Origin: Lachnospiraceae bacterium
Lineage (GTDB): Bacteria; Bacillota; Clostridia; Lachnospirales; Lachnospiraceae
DNA length: 47,870 nucleotides
Direction of reading: 5' to 3'
NCBI GenBank assembly: GCA_016287095.1
Contig: JAEEVK010000012.1
Coordinates: 1 to 47,870, forward strand
Below are positions 34,358 through 41,155 of the stretch, in pieces; position 1 is the first letter of the stretch, and the number at the start of each line of letters is the position of its first letter. The translations under genes and the position numbers were made by a program. The notes beneath the pieces were generated by a model. That model was not told the origin of the DNA and made no database searches. It saw only the letters and a program-made list of their open reading frames with translations.

Positions 34358-35647
34358 ATGTTTGCAGATACAGCTAAAATATATATCAGATCCGGCAAGG
34401 GCGGAGATGGGCATGTCAGCTTTAGGCGCGAGAAATTCGTACCGGACGGTGGTCCGGACGGAGGAGACGGCGGCAGAGGCGGAGATGTCATTTTTGAAGT
34501 GGATAAGGGACTGAATACCCTCAATGATTTCAGATACATCCATAAATTTTGCGCCCAGAACGGCGAGGACGGTAAAAATAAGAGATGCAGCGGTATGAAC
34601 GGGGAGGACCTCATCATAAAGATACCTGAGGGTACCGTGCTCCGTGAGGAGGAGACCGGCAAGATAGTAGCCGATATGTCCCACGATAACCAGAGACAGG
34701 TGATACTTACCGGTGGCCGTGGCGGAAAAGGGAATATGCACTATGCCACATCCACCATGCAGGCTCCGAAATATGCACAGCCGGGACAGGCAGCCAAGGA
34801 GCTGAACCTCATACTGGAGCTTAAGTGCATAGCTGATGTCGGACTGGTAGGATTCCCCAATGTCGGGAAATCCACATTTTTAGCCAGAGTCTCAAATGCG
34901 AGACCTAAGATAGCAAACTATCACTTTACAACACTTAACCCCAACCTGGGAGTAGTGGATATAGACGGTGGCAAGGGCTTTATCATCGCAGACATACCAG
35001 GACTTATAGAGGGAGCCAGCGAAGGAGTGGGCCTTGGACACCAGTTCTTAAAGCATATCGAGAGAACAAAGGTGCTGATCCATATCGTGGATGCCGCTTC
35101 AGTAGAGGGCAGAGATCCGATAGACGATATCGAAAAGATCACTTTGGAGCTTGAAAAATATAACCCTGAACTTTTAAATAAACCTCAGATTATAGCAGCA
35201 AACAAGATGGATGTCCTCTACGGAGAGGAAAAGGACGAGGCTATAATGAATCTCAAAGACCATTTTGAACCTAAAAACATCGAGGTTATGCCTATATCAG
35301 CAGTATCGGGCGAGGGAGTAAAGGAGCTTTTATACCGTACATACGAGCTACTGCAGACTGTGGGAGATGACCCGATAGTATATGAGCCCGACTTCGTATA
35401 CGAAGAAAAGATAGACACCAACCTGCCTTATACCGTAGCATACGATGAGGAAGAAAAGGTTTACCTGGTAGAAGGTCCCAGGATCGAGAGGATGCTTGGA
35501 TATACCAACCTGGATTCTGAAAAGGGCTTTGCATTCTTCCAGAATTTCTTAAAGACCAACGGCATCCTGGATAAGCTCGAGGAGCTGGGCATCCAGGAAG
35601 GCGATACTGTAAGGCTGTACGGATGGGATTTTGATTATTATAGGTAA
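34358..35647 (+). CDS. obg: GTPase Obg (CgtA)
   Basis: 429-residue GTPase for late 50S assembly, also linked to stringent response. The glycine-rich Obg fold (1-158) shows GGDGHVSFRREKFVP and GGDGGRGG. The GTPase domain has G1 GFPNVGKST, G3 DIPGLIEGAS and G4 AANKMDV. A C-terminal OCT domain (about 350-429) ends with GDTVRLYGWDFDYYR. The ribosome site is TAGGAGA at the end of the terminator T-run. It is followed 10 bp later by yhbY, starting a ribosome-assembly transcript. Confidence 0.98.
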   Translation: MFADTAKIYIRSGKGGDGHVSFRREKFVPDGGPDGGDGGRGGDVIFEVDKGLNTLNDFRYIHKFCAQNGEDGKNKRCSGMNGEDLIIKIPEGTVLREEETGKIVADMSHDNQRQVILTGGRGGKGNMHYATSTMQAPKYAQPGQAAKELNLILELKCIADVGLVGFPNVGKSTFLARVSNARPKIANYHFTTLNPNLGVVDIDGGKGFIIADIPGLIEGASEGVGLGHQFLKHIERTKVLIHIVDAASVEGRDPIDDIEKITLELEKYNPELLNKPQIIAANKMDVLYGEEKDEAIMNLKDHFEPKNIEVMPISAVSGEGVKELLYRTYELLQTVGDDPIVYEPDFVYEEKIDTNLPYTVAYDEEEKVYLVEGPRIERMLGYTNLDSEKGFAFFQNFLKTNGILDKLEELGIQEGDTVRLYGWDFDYYR

Positions 35648-35657
35648 AGAGGAAAAC

Positions 35658-35972
35658 ATGACTACAAAACAGAGATCATTTTTAAAGGGTCTGGCTATGA
35701 ACATAGACCCCATATATCAGATAGGAAAGGCAAGCATCACTCCGGAGTTTACAGAGGGTATCGCAGAGGCACTGGAAGCCAGGGAGCTGATAAAGATATC
35801 AGTTCTTAAGAACTGTGCAGATGACCCCAAGGAGCTGGCGCAGATACTGGCTGAGAGGACAGGTTCCCAGGTAGTACAGGTAATCGGAAAGAAGATAGTG
35901 CTCTATAAAGAATCAAAGAAGAATAAGAAGATAGAGTTGCCGAGAGAGAAGAAGAGTAAAGCGGTTGAATAA
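35658..35972 (+). CDS. yhbY: YhbY-family (CRM domain) RNA-binding protein
   Basis: 104-residue protein with a single CRM domain associated with pre-50S ribosomes. It shows the diagnostic pattern KQRSFLKGLAMNIDPIYQIGK, then ARELIKISVLKNC and the GxxG-like loop near TGSQVVQVIGKKIVLYK. A Lys/Glu-rich tail follows. The frame opens at 35631 inside obg, but AGAGGA is correctly spaced before ATG 35658. It lies between obg and nadD, the common clostridial order. Confidence 0.95.
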   Translation: MTTKQRSFLKGLAMNIDPIYQIGKASITPEFTEGIAEALEARELIKISVLKNCADDPKELAQILAERTGSQVVQVIGKKIVLYKESKKNKKIELPREKKSKAVE

Positions 35973-35991
35973 TATAGTCCGAGGTACTTAT

Positions 35992-37245
35992 ATGGAAAGA
36001 ATCGGAGTAATGGGAGGCACCTTTAATCCCATACATTTATCACATATAATGGTCGGCTCGAGAGCCTACGACATGCTGAACCTCGATAAAGTCCTGTTTA
36101 TGCCTTCAAAACAGCCCACATATAAAAATATGGACTGCATAGCGAGCGAAGAGGACAGATGTGCCATGATAGAGAGGGCCATCAAGCCATATCCGTTCTT
36201 TGAACTGTCTGACTATGAGCTGAAAAGAGAGGGCCCGACATACTCGGCAGACACTTTCAGTATGCTGAAGAAGGAGCATCCTGATACAAAGTACTACTTT
36301 ATCATAGGCGGGGATTCGCTGGACTATTTTGAGGACTGGCATTTACCGGATGTGATACTGCAGAACTGCACACTGGTAGTGGCTCCGAGGGCTACGGAAC
36401 TCAAAGAAAAGAAGGAAGCTCGAGAGTTTGCAGAGTGTGACTATGCGGCTACTGCTGACAGGATCAGAAAAAAGTTTACGAGCAAGCAGGTAGACGGCAG
36501 TTTATTTGTACCGGAGATAGTATTTATGTCATCTCCGTTGGTTAGCATCTCATCATCTGACCTCAGAGAGTACCTGGAATGCGGTATATCGGTAAACGGA
36601 CTGGTACCTAAGGAAGTCATAGACTATATAGATGAGAAGGGCTTGTATCAGAACCAGGCATTTACAAAGATAAAGGCCGACATGAAAGCCTTGATGAAGC
36701 CTAAGAGATACAGGCATATACTAAATGTAGCCGAAATGTGCTATAAACTGGCTAAACTACACGGATATGATGCTGTCAAGGCATATACGGCAGGCTTGCT
36801 GCATGACTGCGCCAAGCATCTGGATGATCAACAGATACTTGCAGAATGTGACAAGCTGGGTATCCAATATGACGAGGTAGAAAAGCGTCAGGCATCTAAC
36901 CTCCTCCACTCTAAGGTAGGAGCAGTCTGGGCCGGAGATAAGTATGGTGTAGCAGATGAGGACATCATCAGCGCCATCAGCTATCATACAACCGGTAAGC
37001 CTGATATGAGTACATTGGAAAAGATAGTATACATGAGTGACGTGATAGAGCCCGGCAGGGATATGGTATATACCCCTTCACTCGATGTCATCCGTTCGAT
37101 AGCTACCTATGACTTGGATTTGGCATGTGCACATGTACTAAACAATGTGGTACCGTATCTGCTTAGGACATATAAGGATAATGTATGTATGATGTCGGTG
37201 GAGACATATGAGTACTATAAGAAATATTTAACGGAAGATGTCTGA
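35992..37245 (+). CDS. nadD: NadD-YqeK fusion: nicotinate-nucleotide adenylyltransferase and HD hydrolase
   Basis: 417 residues joining two enzymes that are usually separate neighbouring genes. The first half (1-215) is NadD, which adenylates nicotinate mononucleotide for NAD synthesis: GVMGGTFNPIHLSHIM (HxGH-like ATP site reading HLSH), PSKQPTYK and the SISSSDLRE motif. The second half (225-417) is a YqeK-type HD domain with RHILNVAEM, GLLHDCAKHL, and SYHTTGKPDMS, a symmetrical Ap4A hydrolase in relatives. GAGG at 35980-35983 sits upstream of ATG 35992. It is followed after a repeat by rsfS, as in Firmicutes where yqeK precedes rsfS. Confidence 0.94.
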   Translation: MERIGVMGGTFNPIHLSHIMVGSRAYDMLNLDKVLFMPSKQPTYKNMDCIASEEDRCAMIERAIKPYPFFELSDYELKREGPTYSADTFSMLKKEHPDTKYYFIIGGDSLDYFEDWHLPDVILQNCTLVVAPRATELKEKKEAREFAECDYAATADRIRKKFTSKQVDGSLFVPEIVFMSSPLVSISSSDLREYLECGISVNGLVPKEVIDYIDEKGLYQNQAFTKIKADMKALMKPKRYRHILNVAEMCYKLAKLHGYDAVKAYTAGLLHDCAKHLDDQQILAECDKLGIQYDEVEKRQASNLLHSKVGAVWAGDKYGVADEDIISAISYHTTGKPDMSTLEKIVYMSDVIEPGRDMVYTPSLDVIRSIATYDLDLACAHVLNNVVPYLLRTYKDNVCMMSVETYEYYKKYLTEDV

Positions 37246-37283
37246 TTGTCATCATGGCACAATAGAATATCATAGTATATTCT

Positions 37284-37313
37284 GTCATCCTGAGCGTAGC
37301 GAAGGATCTTTAA
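37284..37313 (+). repeat. Dispersed 30-bp repeat between nadD-yqeK and rsfS
   Basis: Begins GTCATCCTGAGCGTAGCGAA and ends GGATCTTTAA. Copies or relatives are seen at 18118-18147 (minus), 37690-37716 (partial) and 16830-16885 (divergent). When translated it gives the common spurious peptide HPERSEGS. Confidence 0.75.
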
Positions 37314-37336
37314 ATCTTTACAAAAGAGGAAAACAT

Positions 37337-37681
37337 ATGGATAAGAACATAAATATAGAACAGATAGTAGAAACAGCCAAGAAGGCCATGGAAGACAAGA
37401 AGGCTGAGAATGTCAAAGTTATCTACATCGGTGAAATATCGAGCGTAGCAGACTACTTTGTGATATGCAGTGCTTCAAACTCCTCACAGCTGGAGGCTAT
37501 AGTAGATAACGTAAGCGAGGCGCTCGCCAAGCAGTCAGTATACTCCAAAAAGCAAGAGGGTAACCGCAACAGCGGCTGGATACTGATGGACTACGGTGAT
37601 GTAGTCATCCATGTATTCTTAAGAGAAGATAGAGAGTTCTACAACCTCGAGAGGATATGGAGTGATGGAAAATTCATGTAA
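37337..37681 (+). CDS. rsfS: Ribosomal silencing factor RsfS
   Basis: 114-residue protein that binds L14 and blocks subunit joining when nutrients are short. The family blocks are KKAENVKVIYIGEISSVADY, FVICSASNSSQLEAI, GWILMDYGDVVIHVF and FYNLERIW. The frame is open further upstream to 37238, but this region is the HPERSEGS repeat; AGAGGA seven bases before ATG 37337 fixes the start. It is the last gene of the obg-yhbY-nadD/yqeK-rsfS run. Confidence 0.96.
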   Translation: MDKNINIEQIVETAKKAMEDKKAENVKVIYIGEISSVADYFVICSASNSSQLEAIVDNVSEALAKQSVYSKKQEGNRNSGWILMDYGDVVIHVFLREDREFYNLERIWSDGKFM

Positions 37682-37682
37682 T

Positions 37683-37725
37683 AAAATAAGTCATCCTGAG
37701 CGAATCGGGATGACTTGTTTTCATT
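37683..37725. terminator. Bidirectional terminator between rsfS and lexA
   Basis: AAGTCATCC / GGATGACTT (37688-37696, 37708-37716) is a perfect 9-bp stem with an 11-nt loop. It is followed by GTTTTCATTT on the plus strand and by ATTTTAT on the minus strand, so it can end both convergent transcripts. The first arm and loop, GTCATCCTGAGCG, are identical to part of the dispersed repeat at 37284. Confidence 0.75.
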
Positions 37726-37769
37726 TATAGGCTTCATAAACTGACTGATAAGGTGAAAATATTTAAGGT

Positions 37770-38390
37770 TTACTTTATGGAACGGAATAATCCTATAACT
37801 TTCCCCAATATATCACATTTATCAACTATGATAGGATCCATAGTATCATTCTCGGGCTGGAGTCTGTAGTGACCTTTCTCTTTAAAGAAAGTCTTTACAG
37901 TCACAGCATCATCTACCATAGCTACAACCTTTTCACCATTTTCAGCGGTTTTCTGGCTGCGGACCAGGATGAGGTCCTTGTCAAAGATACCGGCATTGAT
38001 CATGCTCTCACCCTTGACTCTCAGCATAAAGGTTTCAAAACCGGAAGGAACAGCCTCAGCAGGGAGAGGGAAGTAGCCCTCGATGTTCTCAACTGCAAGT
38101 ATAGGCATACCGGCGGTAACCTGGCCTAAGATAGGCACACTCACACTGGAGACATTGCTCTCGGGTATAGCAGATCCGTCTATGATCTCGATACAACGGG
38201 ACTTGGCAGGGTCACGGCGAATATAACCGCTCTTTTCAAGTGAACTGAGGTAGCTATGAACAGAAGATGTGGACTTGAGGTTAACAGCCGCACATATCTC
38301 TCTAACCGACGGAGGGAAGCCCCTCTTGGCAATCTGTGACTTTATATAATCGAGGATTTCCTGTTGCTTTTTTGATATAGGCTCGGGCAT
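37770..38390 (-). CDS. lexA: LexA repressor
   Basis: 206-residue SOS repressor with self-cleavage. The N-terminal winged helix has KKQQEILDYIKSQIAKRG, PPSVREICAAVNLKS (recognition helix) and HSYLSSLEKSGYI. The cleavage site is Ala93-Gly94 in QVTAGMP; catalytic Ser129 is in VKGESM and Lys166 in AVTVKTF. Of two ATGs, the one at 38390 has AAAGGATG nine bases upstream, whereas the ATG at 38399 touches the AAAGG. A LexA box overlaps its own -35, so it is autoregulated. It converges on rsfS across a shared terminator. Confidence 0.97.
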   Translation of the reverse strand: MPEPISKKQQEILDYIKSQIAKRGFPPSVREICAAVNLKSTSSVHSYLSSLEKSGYIRRDPAKSRCIEIIDGSAIPESNVSSVSVPILGQVTAGMPILAVENIEGYFPLPAEAVPSGFETFMLRVKGESMINAGIFDKDLILVRSQKTAENGEKVVAMVDDAVTVKTFFKEKGHYRLQPENDTMDPIIVDKCDILGKVIGLFRSIK

Positions 38391-38422
38391 AGTAATCATC
38401 CTTTCTATGTGGTCTTTTGTAC

Positions 38423-38451
38423 ATCATAACATATTCATGAAGATTTGTCAA
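38423..38451 (-). promoter_or_regulatory. lexA promoter
   Basis: On the minus strand TTGACA (38451-38446), a 17-bp spacer and TATGAT (38428-38423) give a near-consensus promoter, with a leader of about 26 nt before the lexA ATG. Confidence 0.82.
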
Positions 38452-38462
38452 ACAAATGTTTG
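38449..38462. promoter_or_regulatory. LexA operator (SOS box)
   Basis: CAAACAAATGTTTG differs at one arm base from the Firmicutes consensus CGAAC-N4-GTTYG (with G to A at position 2) and overlaps the lexA -35. A possible half-site, CGAACATTTTTCTG, lies at 38471-38484. Confidence 0.78.
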
Positions 38463-38485
38463 CTAAAAATCGAACATTTTTCTGA

Positions 38486-39211
38486 TTAGGACTTTGGTGA
38501 TACCTTCTTGACCTCCCAGTATTCATGTACTGCATGAAACAGCCTGTCTCGTACCCCTTTGTCTTCTTTTTCCATGCTTTTAATCAGGTTTTTTACGTAT
38601 TCCCGTTTAGTATACCCGTCAGCAGGGCAGGGATTCTTTTCAACAGGGAGATTATAGAGGTTTTTAAAGCCCACGACATCGCATTCATCCACATATAGCA
38701 GGGGCCTGATCAGAGTTATGTCCATCCTGTCGAGGTAAGTGACCGGGGCATAGCAGTAGTAGTGACCCTCATATATCAGGGACATCAGAGAGGTCTCGAT
38801 AGCGTCATCCTTGTGATGGGCATATGCCTCCTTGTTACAGCCGAGTTCCTTAGCCTTGTCATTAAAGGCTCCCTTACGCATCTTGGCACAGAGAGAACAA
38901 GGATTATCCTCCTTGCGGATGTCAAAAACCACCTGCTTTATCTCAGTGTTCACTACAGTATAGTGCACACCCAGCTCCTCACAAAGAGCACTGATCCTCG
39001 AGGTGTCGAATTCCTCAAAGCCAATATTTATCGTGATAGCTTCTATATCAAAATGCTTGGGATAAAAGCGTCTGAGTCCGTTAAGTGCATATAGGAGAGT
39101 CAGACTGTCCTTGCCACCGGAGATACCGATGGCTATCCGGTCGCCTTCCTCTATCATATTGTATTCGTCAACAGCCTTCCTGGTCAGGCTGAGGAGTCTT
39201 TTTAACTGCAT
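38486..39211 (-). CDS. ttcA: TtcA-family tRNA 2-thiocytidine synthetase
   Basis: 241-residue PP-loop ATPase of the TtcA/TtuA group, which thiolates C32 of tRNA using a 4Fe-4S cluster. The PP-loop is ISGGKDSLTLLYA (Ser31-Ser36). The cluster cysteines are CSLC (105, 108) and a third in KNPCPADG. HHKDDAIETSLMSLIYEG is the other conserved block. The frame is open 36 residues upstream, but AAGGTAGGA ten bases before the ATG at 39211 and a consensus promoter downstream of that extension fix the start. It ends 23 bases before the LexA box region, and lexA has its own promoter. Confidence 0.88.
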   Translation of the reverse strand: MQLKRLLSLTRKAVDEYNMIEEGDRIAIGISGGKDSLTLLYALNGLRRFYPKHFDIEAITINIGFEEFDTSRISALCEELGVHYTVVNTEIKQVVFDIRKEDNPCSLCAKMRKGAFNDKAKELGCNKEAYAHHKDDAIETSLMSLIYEGHYYCYAPVTYLDRMDITLIRPLLYVDECDVVGFKNLYNLPVEKNPCPADGYTKREYVKNLIKSMEKEDKGVRDRLFHAVHEYWEVKKVSPKS

Positions 39212-39253
39212 ATATAGTTGTCCTACCTTGTTTCTAATGTTCTCTGGTAGAAA

Positions 39254-39282
39254 ATGATATATCGAAAGAGTGTAAATGTCAA
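39254..39282 (-). promoter_or_regulatory. ttcA promoter
   Basis: On the minus strand TTGACA (39282-39277), a 17-bp spacer and TATCAT (39259-39254). The leader is about 37 nt. Confidence 0.8.
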
Positions 39283-39322
39283 TGAAAACAAAGAAAAAAT
39301 CGTAAATTACACTAACCATTTA

Positions 39323-39353
39323 CCCCAGAATTATCTCGATTCTGGGGCTTTTT
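39323..39353 (+). terminator. Orphan plus-strand terminator upstream of ttcA
   Basis: CCCCAGAAT / ATTCTGGGG is a perfect 9-bp stem with a 7-nt loop, followed by CTTTTT. No plus-strand gene lies directly before it, since ttcA and lexA are on the minus strand. It may end an unannotated RNA or insulate the next operon. Confidence 0.7.
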
Positions 39354-39396
39354 ACATATATTTAGTATTTTTTTAGTAAAAAGTGCAAAAAATTTA

Positions 39397-39425
39397 TTGA
39401 ATTGTGTAATAAAAAAGAGTAAAAT
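39397..39425 (+). promoter_or_regulatory. Putative promoter of nucleotidyltransferase module
   Basis: TTGAAT (39397-39402), a 17-bp spacer and TAAAAT (39420-39425). A second TATAAT at 39432 lacks a matching -35. Confidence 0.45.
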
Positions 39426-39500
39426 TGTCGATATAATATATAGTAGCATAGGGATAATATGTGCTGAAAGCAGAACATCAGTTTGGAGGGAGATGGCAGG

Positions 39501-39821
39501 ATGACTGAAATCTATTATGAAGATCAGACCGGCTGGTCTAACAAAGATTACCTTTATCTGCACAGATGCCTTCACAGATTGTTCTTTTACTACAAAAAGT
39601 ACCATGAAGTCATATCCTCTATGGATATAAGCAGGATGTCAAAAGAGACCAAGGTACTGATATACTGTATCATAAAGTACTATCGAAACGACTTTATGTT
39701 CCGGGAGTATAGAAATCTCGAAGATATAGAAAAATCAGAACCATTAAAGGAAAAGCTGGTACTTGAAGATCGTGTAAAGCAGCCGGATGATATCTATAAG
39801 ATGATGAATGTAGTCTACTAA
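39501..39821 (+). CDS. Hypothetical protein, partner of nucleotidyltransferase-like gene
   Basis: 106-residue soluble protein without a recognised domain. It is helical in appearance, with many Tyr and charged residues (LHRCLHRLFFYYKKYHEV, IIKYYRNDFMFREYR) and an acidic-basic C-terminus. GGAGG lies 11 bases before ATG 39501; the open frame begins earlier at TTG 39483. It has a likely promoter of its own and is followed 12 bp later by the nucleotidyltransferase-like gene, so the two form a small operon. This arrangement resembles toxin-antitoxin or abortive-infection pairs, where one partner is a nucleotidyltransferase. That reading is inference. Confidence 0.6.
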   Translation: MTEIYYEDQTGWSNKDYLYLHRCLHRLFFYYKKYHEVISSMDISRMSKETKVLIYCIIKYYRNDFMFREYRNLEDIEKSEPLKEKLVLEDRVKQPDDIYKMMNVVY

Positions 39822-39833
39822 AGAGAGGTACTG

Positions 39834-40391
39834 ATGCTAAAAGAAAAAGGTCTGCCTGCTTTTGAAGAAGCGCTAAAGATGCTGGACAAGAAACTTGAAA
39901 GCATCGGAGAGCATATAGTCATACATGCTATCGGCGGATTTGTCATGTTGTACTATGGAATAGACGATCATGGCTACACCATAGACATAGATACACTAAC
40001 TCCAAGATATGATGATTTTGTTATAGAAGTCATAGCAGAAGTAGGAAAAGAGCTTGGGCTGGAAAAGGATTGGCTGAATAACGACTGTGCTACACTTCCT
40101 GGCTTTTTGAAAGAGCTTGATGCTAACATCAAATGGGAAAAAGCCAAGTATAGTTTAAATAATATAGAGTTATATGTAGCAGATTATATCGGGATGATAA
40201 GAGTCAAAGCAAAGGCAGTACATGATGGTGGTTTAGTTCCAAGAAAAACAGATACTACAGATATGCTGCTACTTCTTAAAACAAACAACATAAACAATAT
40301 TGAAGAACTTGATAATGAAAAACGGGTAAACTTTATAAAGAATAAATACAATAGAGCATATAAGTTATTAGAAAAAATGCATGATTGGTGA
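39834..40391 (+). CDS. Nucleotidyltransferase-like protein (DUF6036/AbiEii-like)
   Basis: 185 residues. The N-terminal half has the minimal nucleotidyltransferase pattern HAIGGFVMLYYG followed by YTIDIDTLTPRYDDF, i.e. GG and DxD separated by about 20 residues, as in DUF6036 and AbiEii-type proteins. After that come ELYVADYIGMIRVKAKA and a helical C-terminus rich in Asn and Lys. The Arg that normally precedes T-x-D-I-D in this group is replaced by HGY. Members may be toxins of type IV systems or adenylate tRNA. GAGAGG precedes ATG. It follows a 106-aa gene and precedes the pilus operon by 99 bp. Confidence 0.6.
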   Translation: MLKEKGLPAFEEALKMLDKKLESIGEHIVIHAIGGFVMLYYGIDDHGYTIDIDTLTPRYDDFVIEVIAEVGKELGLEKDWLNNDCATLPGFLKELDANIKWEKAKYSLNNIELYVADYIGMIRVKAKAVHDGGLVPRKTDTTDMLLLLKTNNINNIEELDNEKRVNFIKNKYNRAYKLLEKMHDW

Positions 40392-40418
40392 TAGCGGTAG
40401 GAATAAAGATTTAGATGT

Positions 40419-40471
40419 TATCCTTAGTAAGGTTGATACTGCTTTGTAGTATCAATAGAACACAAAGGATA
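40419..40471 (+). ncRNA. Structured leader upstream of pilin operon
   Basis: TTGATACT / AGTATCAA (40433-40440, 40448-40455) is a perfect 8-bp stem with a 7-nt loop, enclosed by TATCCTT / AAGGATA (40419-40425, 40465-40471). There is no T-run. It lies 20 bases before the first pilin start and close to its ribosome site AAAGGTGG. It could regulate translation or mark an RNA cleavage site. Confidence 0.5.
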
Positions 40472-40490
40472 TTAAAGGTGGTGAGCCAGA

Positions 40491-41096
40491 GTGAAGATGA
40501 CAGGATTAAGACAATCGAATAAGGGATTCACGCTGGTGGAACTGGTTGTAGTTATGACTTTAGTTTCTGTACTGGCTGCAGTTACAACTATGAGTTTGAT
40601 TAAATGGCAAAGATATTCAAAATATCAAACTCAACAAGAAAATGCTGAAATATTATATATGGCAGCGAGAAATAAGATTGCTCAGCTAAGAGCCGACAAT
40701 GCTCTTACGGAATTTATTGATCGTTATTATCCTGAAAATAATTTGAAAAACCATATATATAAGAATAATAGTGATAAATCTAAAGTAATATATTATGCTT
40801 ATTGCTGGGATACTGATTATGCATCATATAAGAATAATATGGATTTTTCATCAGGCGCAAATAAAAGTGGGAAAGCATTTATATTTGAGTTAGTTGATGA
40901 ATATATTCGTGATGCTAAAATTCTAAAAAACCATATATGTATCATGTTTAACAAAAATGGTGATATCTATGCTATATATATTAGTGATAGTTGTAAATTG
41001 GGCAAGGATAGCAAACTTATAGCAGACAGTATTAAACCTGAAAAATTATACGATAATTGTGTTGGAGCATATCTATCAGAACAAGCCAGTAAATAA
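40491..41096 (+). CDS. Type IV pilus-like pseudopilin
   Basis: 201 residues. A class III prepilin leader SNKG precedes the cleaved N-terminus FTLVELVVVMTLVSVLAAV, with Glu at +5 as in true pilins. The remaining globular part is rich in Asn, Lys and Tyr with two Cys (one in YCWDTD, one in SDSCK, plus others), and has no clear fold match. The start is GTG 40491 with AGGTGG nine bases upstream; an ATG six bases later is also possible. It is the first gene of an operon of pilins and assembly proteins. It could be the major or a minor pilin. Confidence 0.85.
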   Translation: MKMTGLRQSNKGFTLVELVVVMTLVSVLAAVTTMSLIKWQRYSKYQTQQENAEILYMAARNKIAQLRADNALTEFIDRYYPENNLKNHIYKNNSDKSKVIYYAYCWDTDYASYKNNMDFSSGANKSGKAFIFELVDEYIRDAKILKNHICIMFNKNGDIYAIYISDSCKLGKDSKLIADSIKPEKLYDNCVGAYLSEQASK

Positions 41097-41155
41097 CGCT
41101 AAAAATAACTTTAATGATATTTGATATAGATGTGTCAAGGGGGGCTACTATTTAT

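Noticed and set aside
37238-37336. 33-residue N-terminal extension of rsfS
   Set aside because: It is the translated dispersed repeat (HPERSEGS); the true start has a proper ribosome site at 37337.
39483-39500. Upstream TTG start for the 106-aa protein
   Set aside because: It overlaps its own ribosome site GGAGG; ATG 39501 is better spaced.
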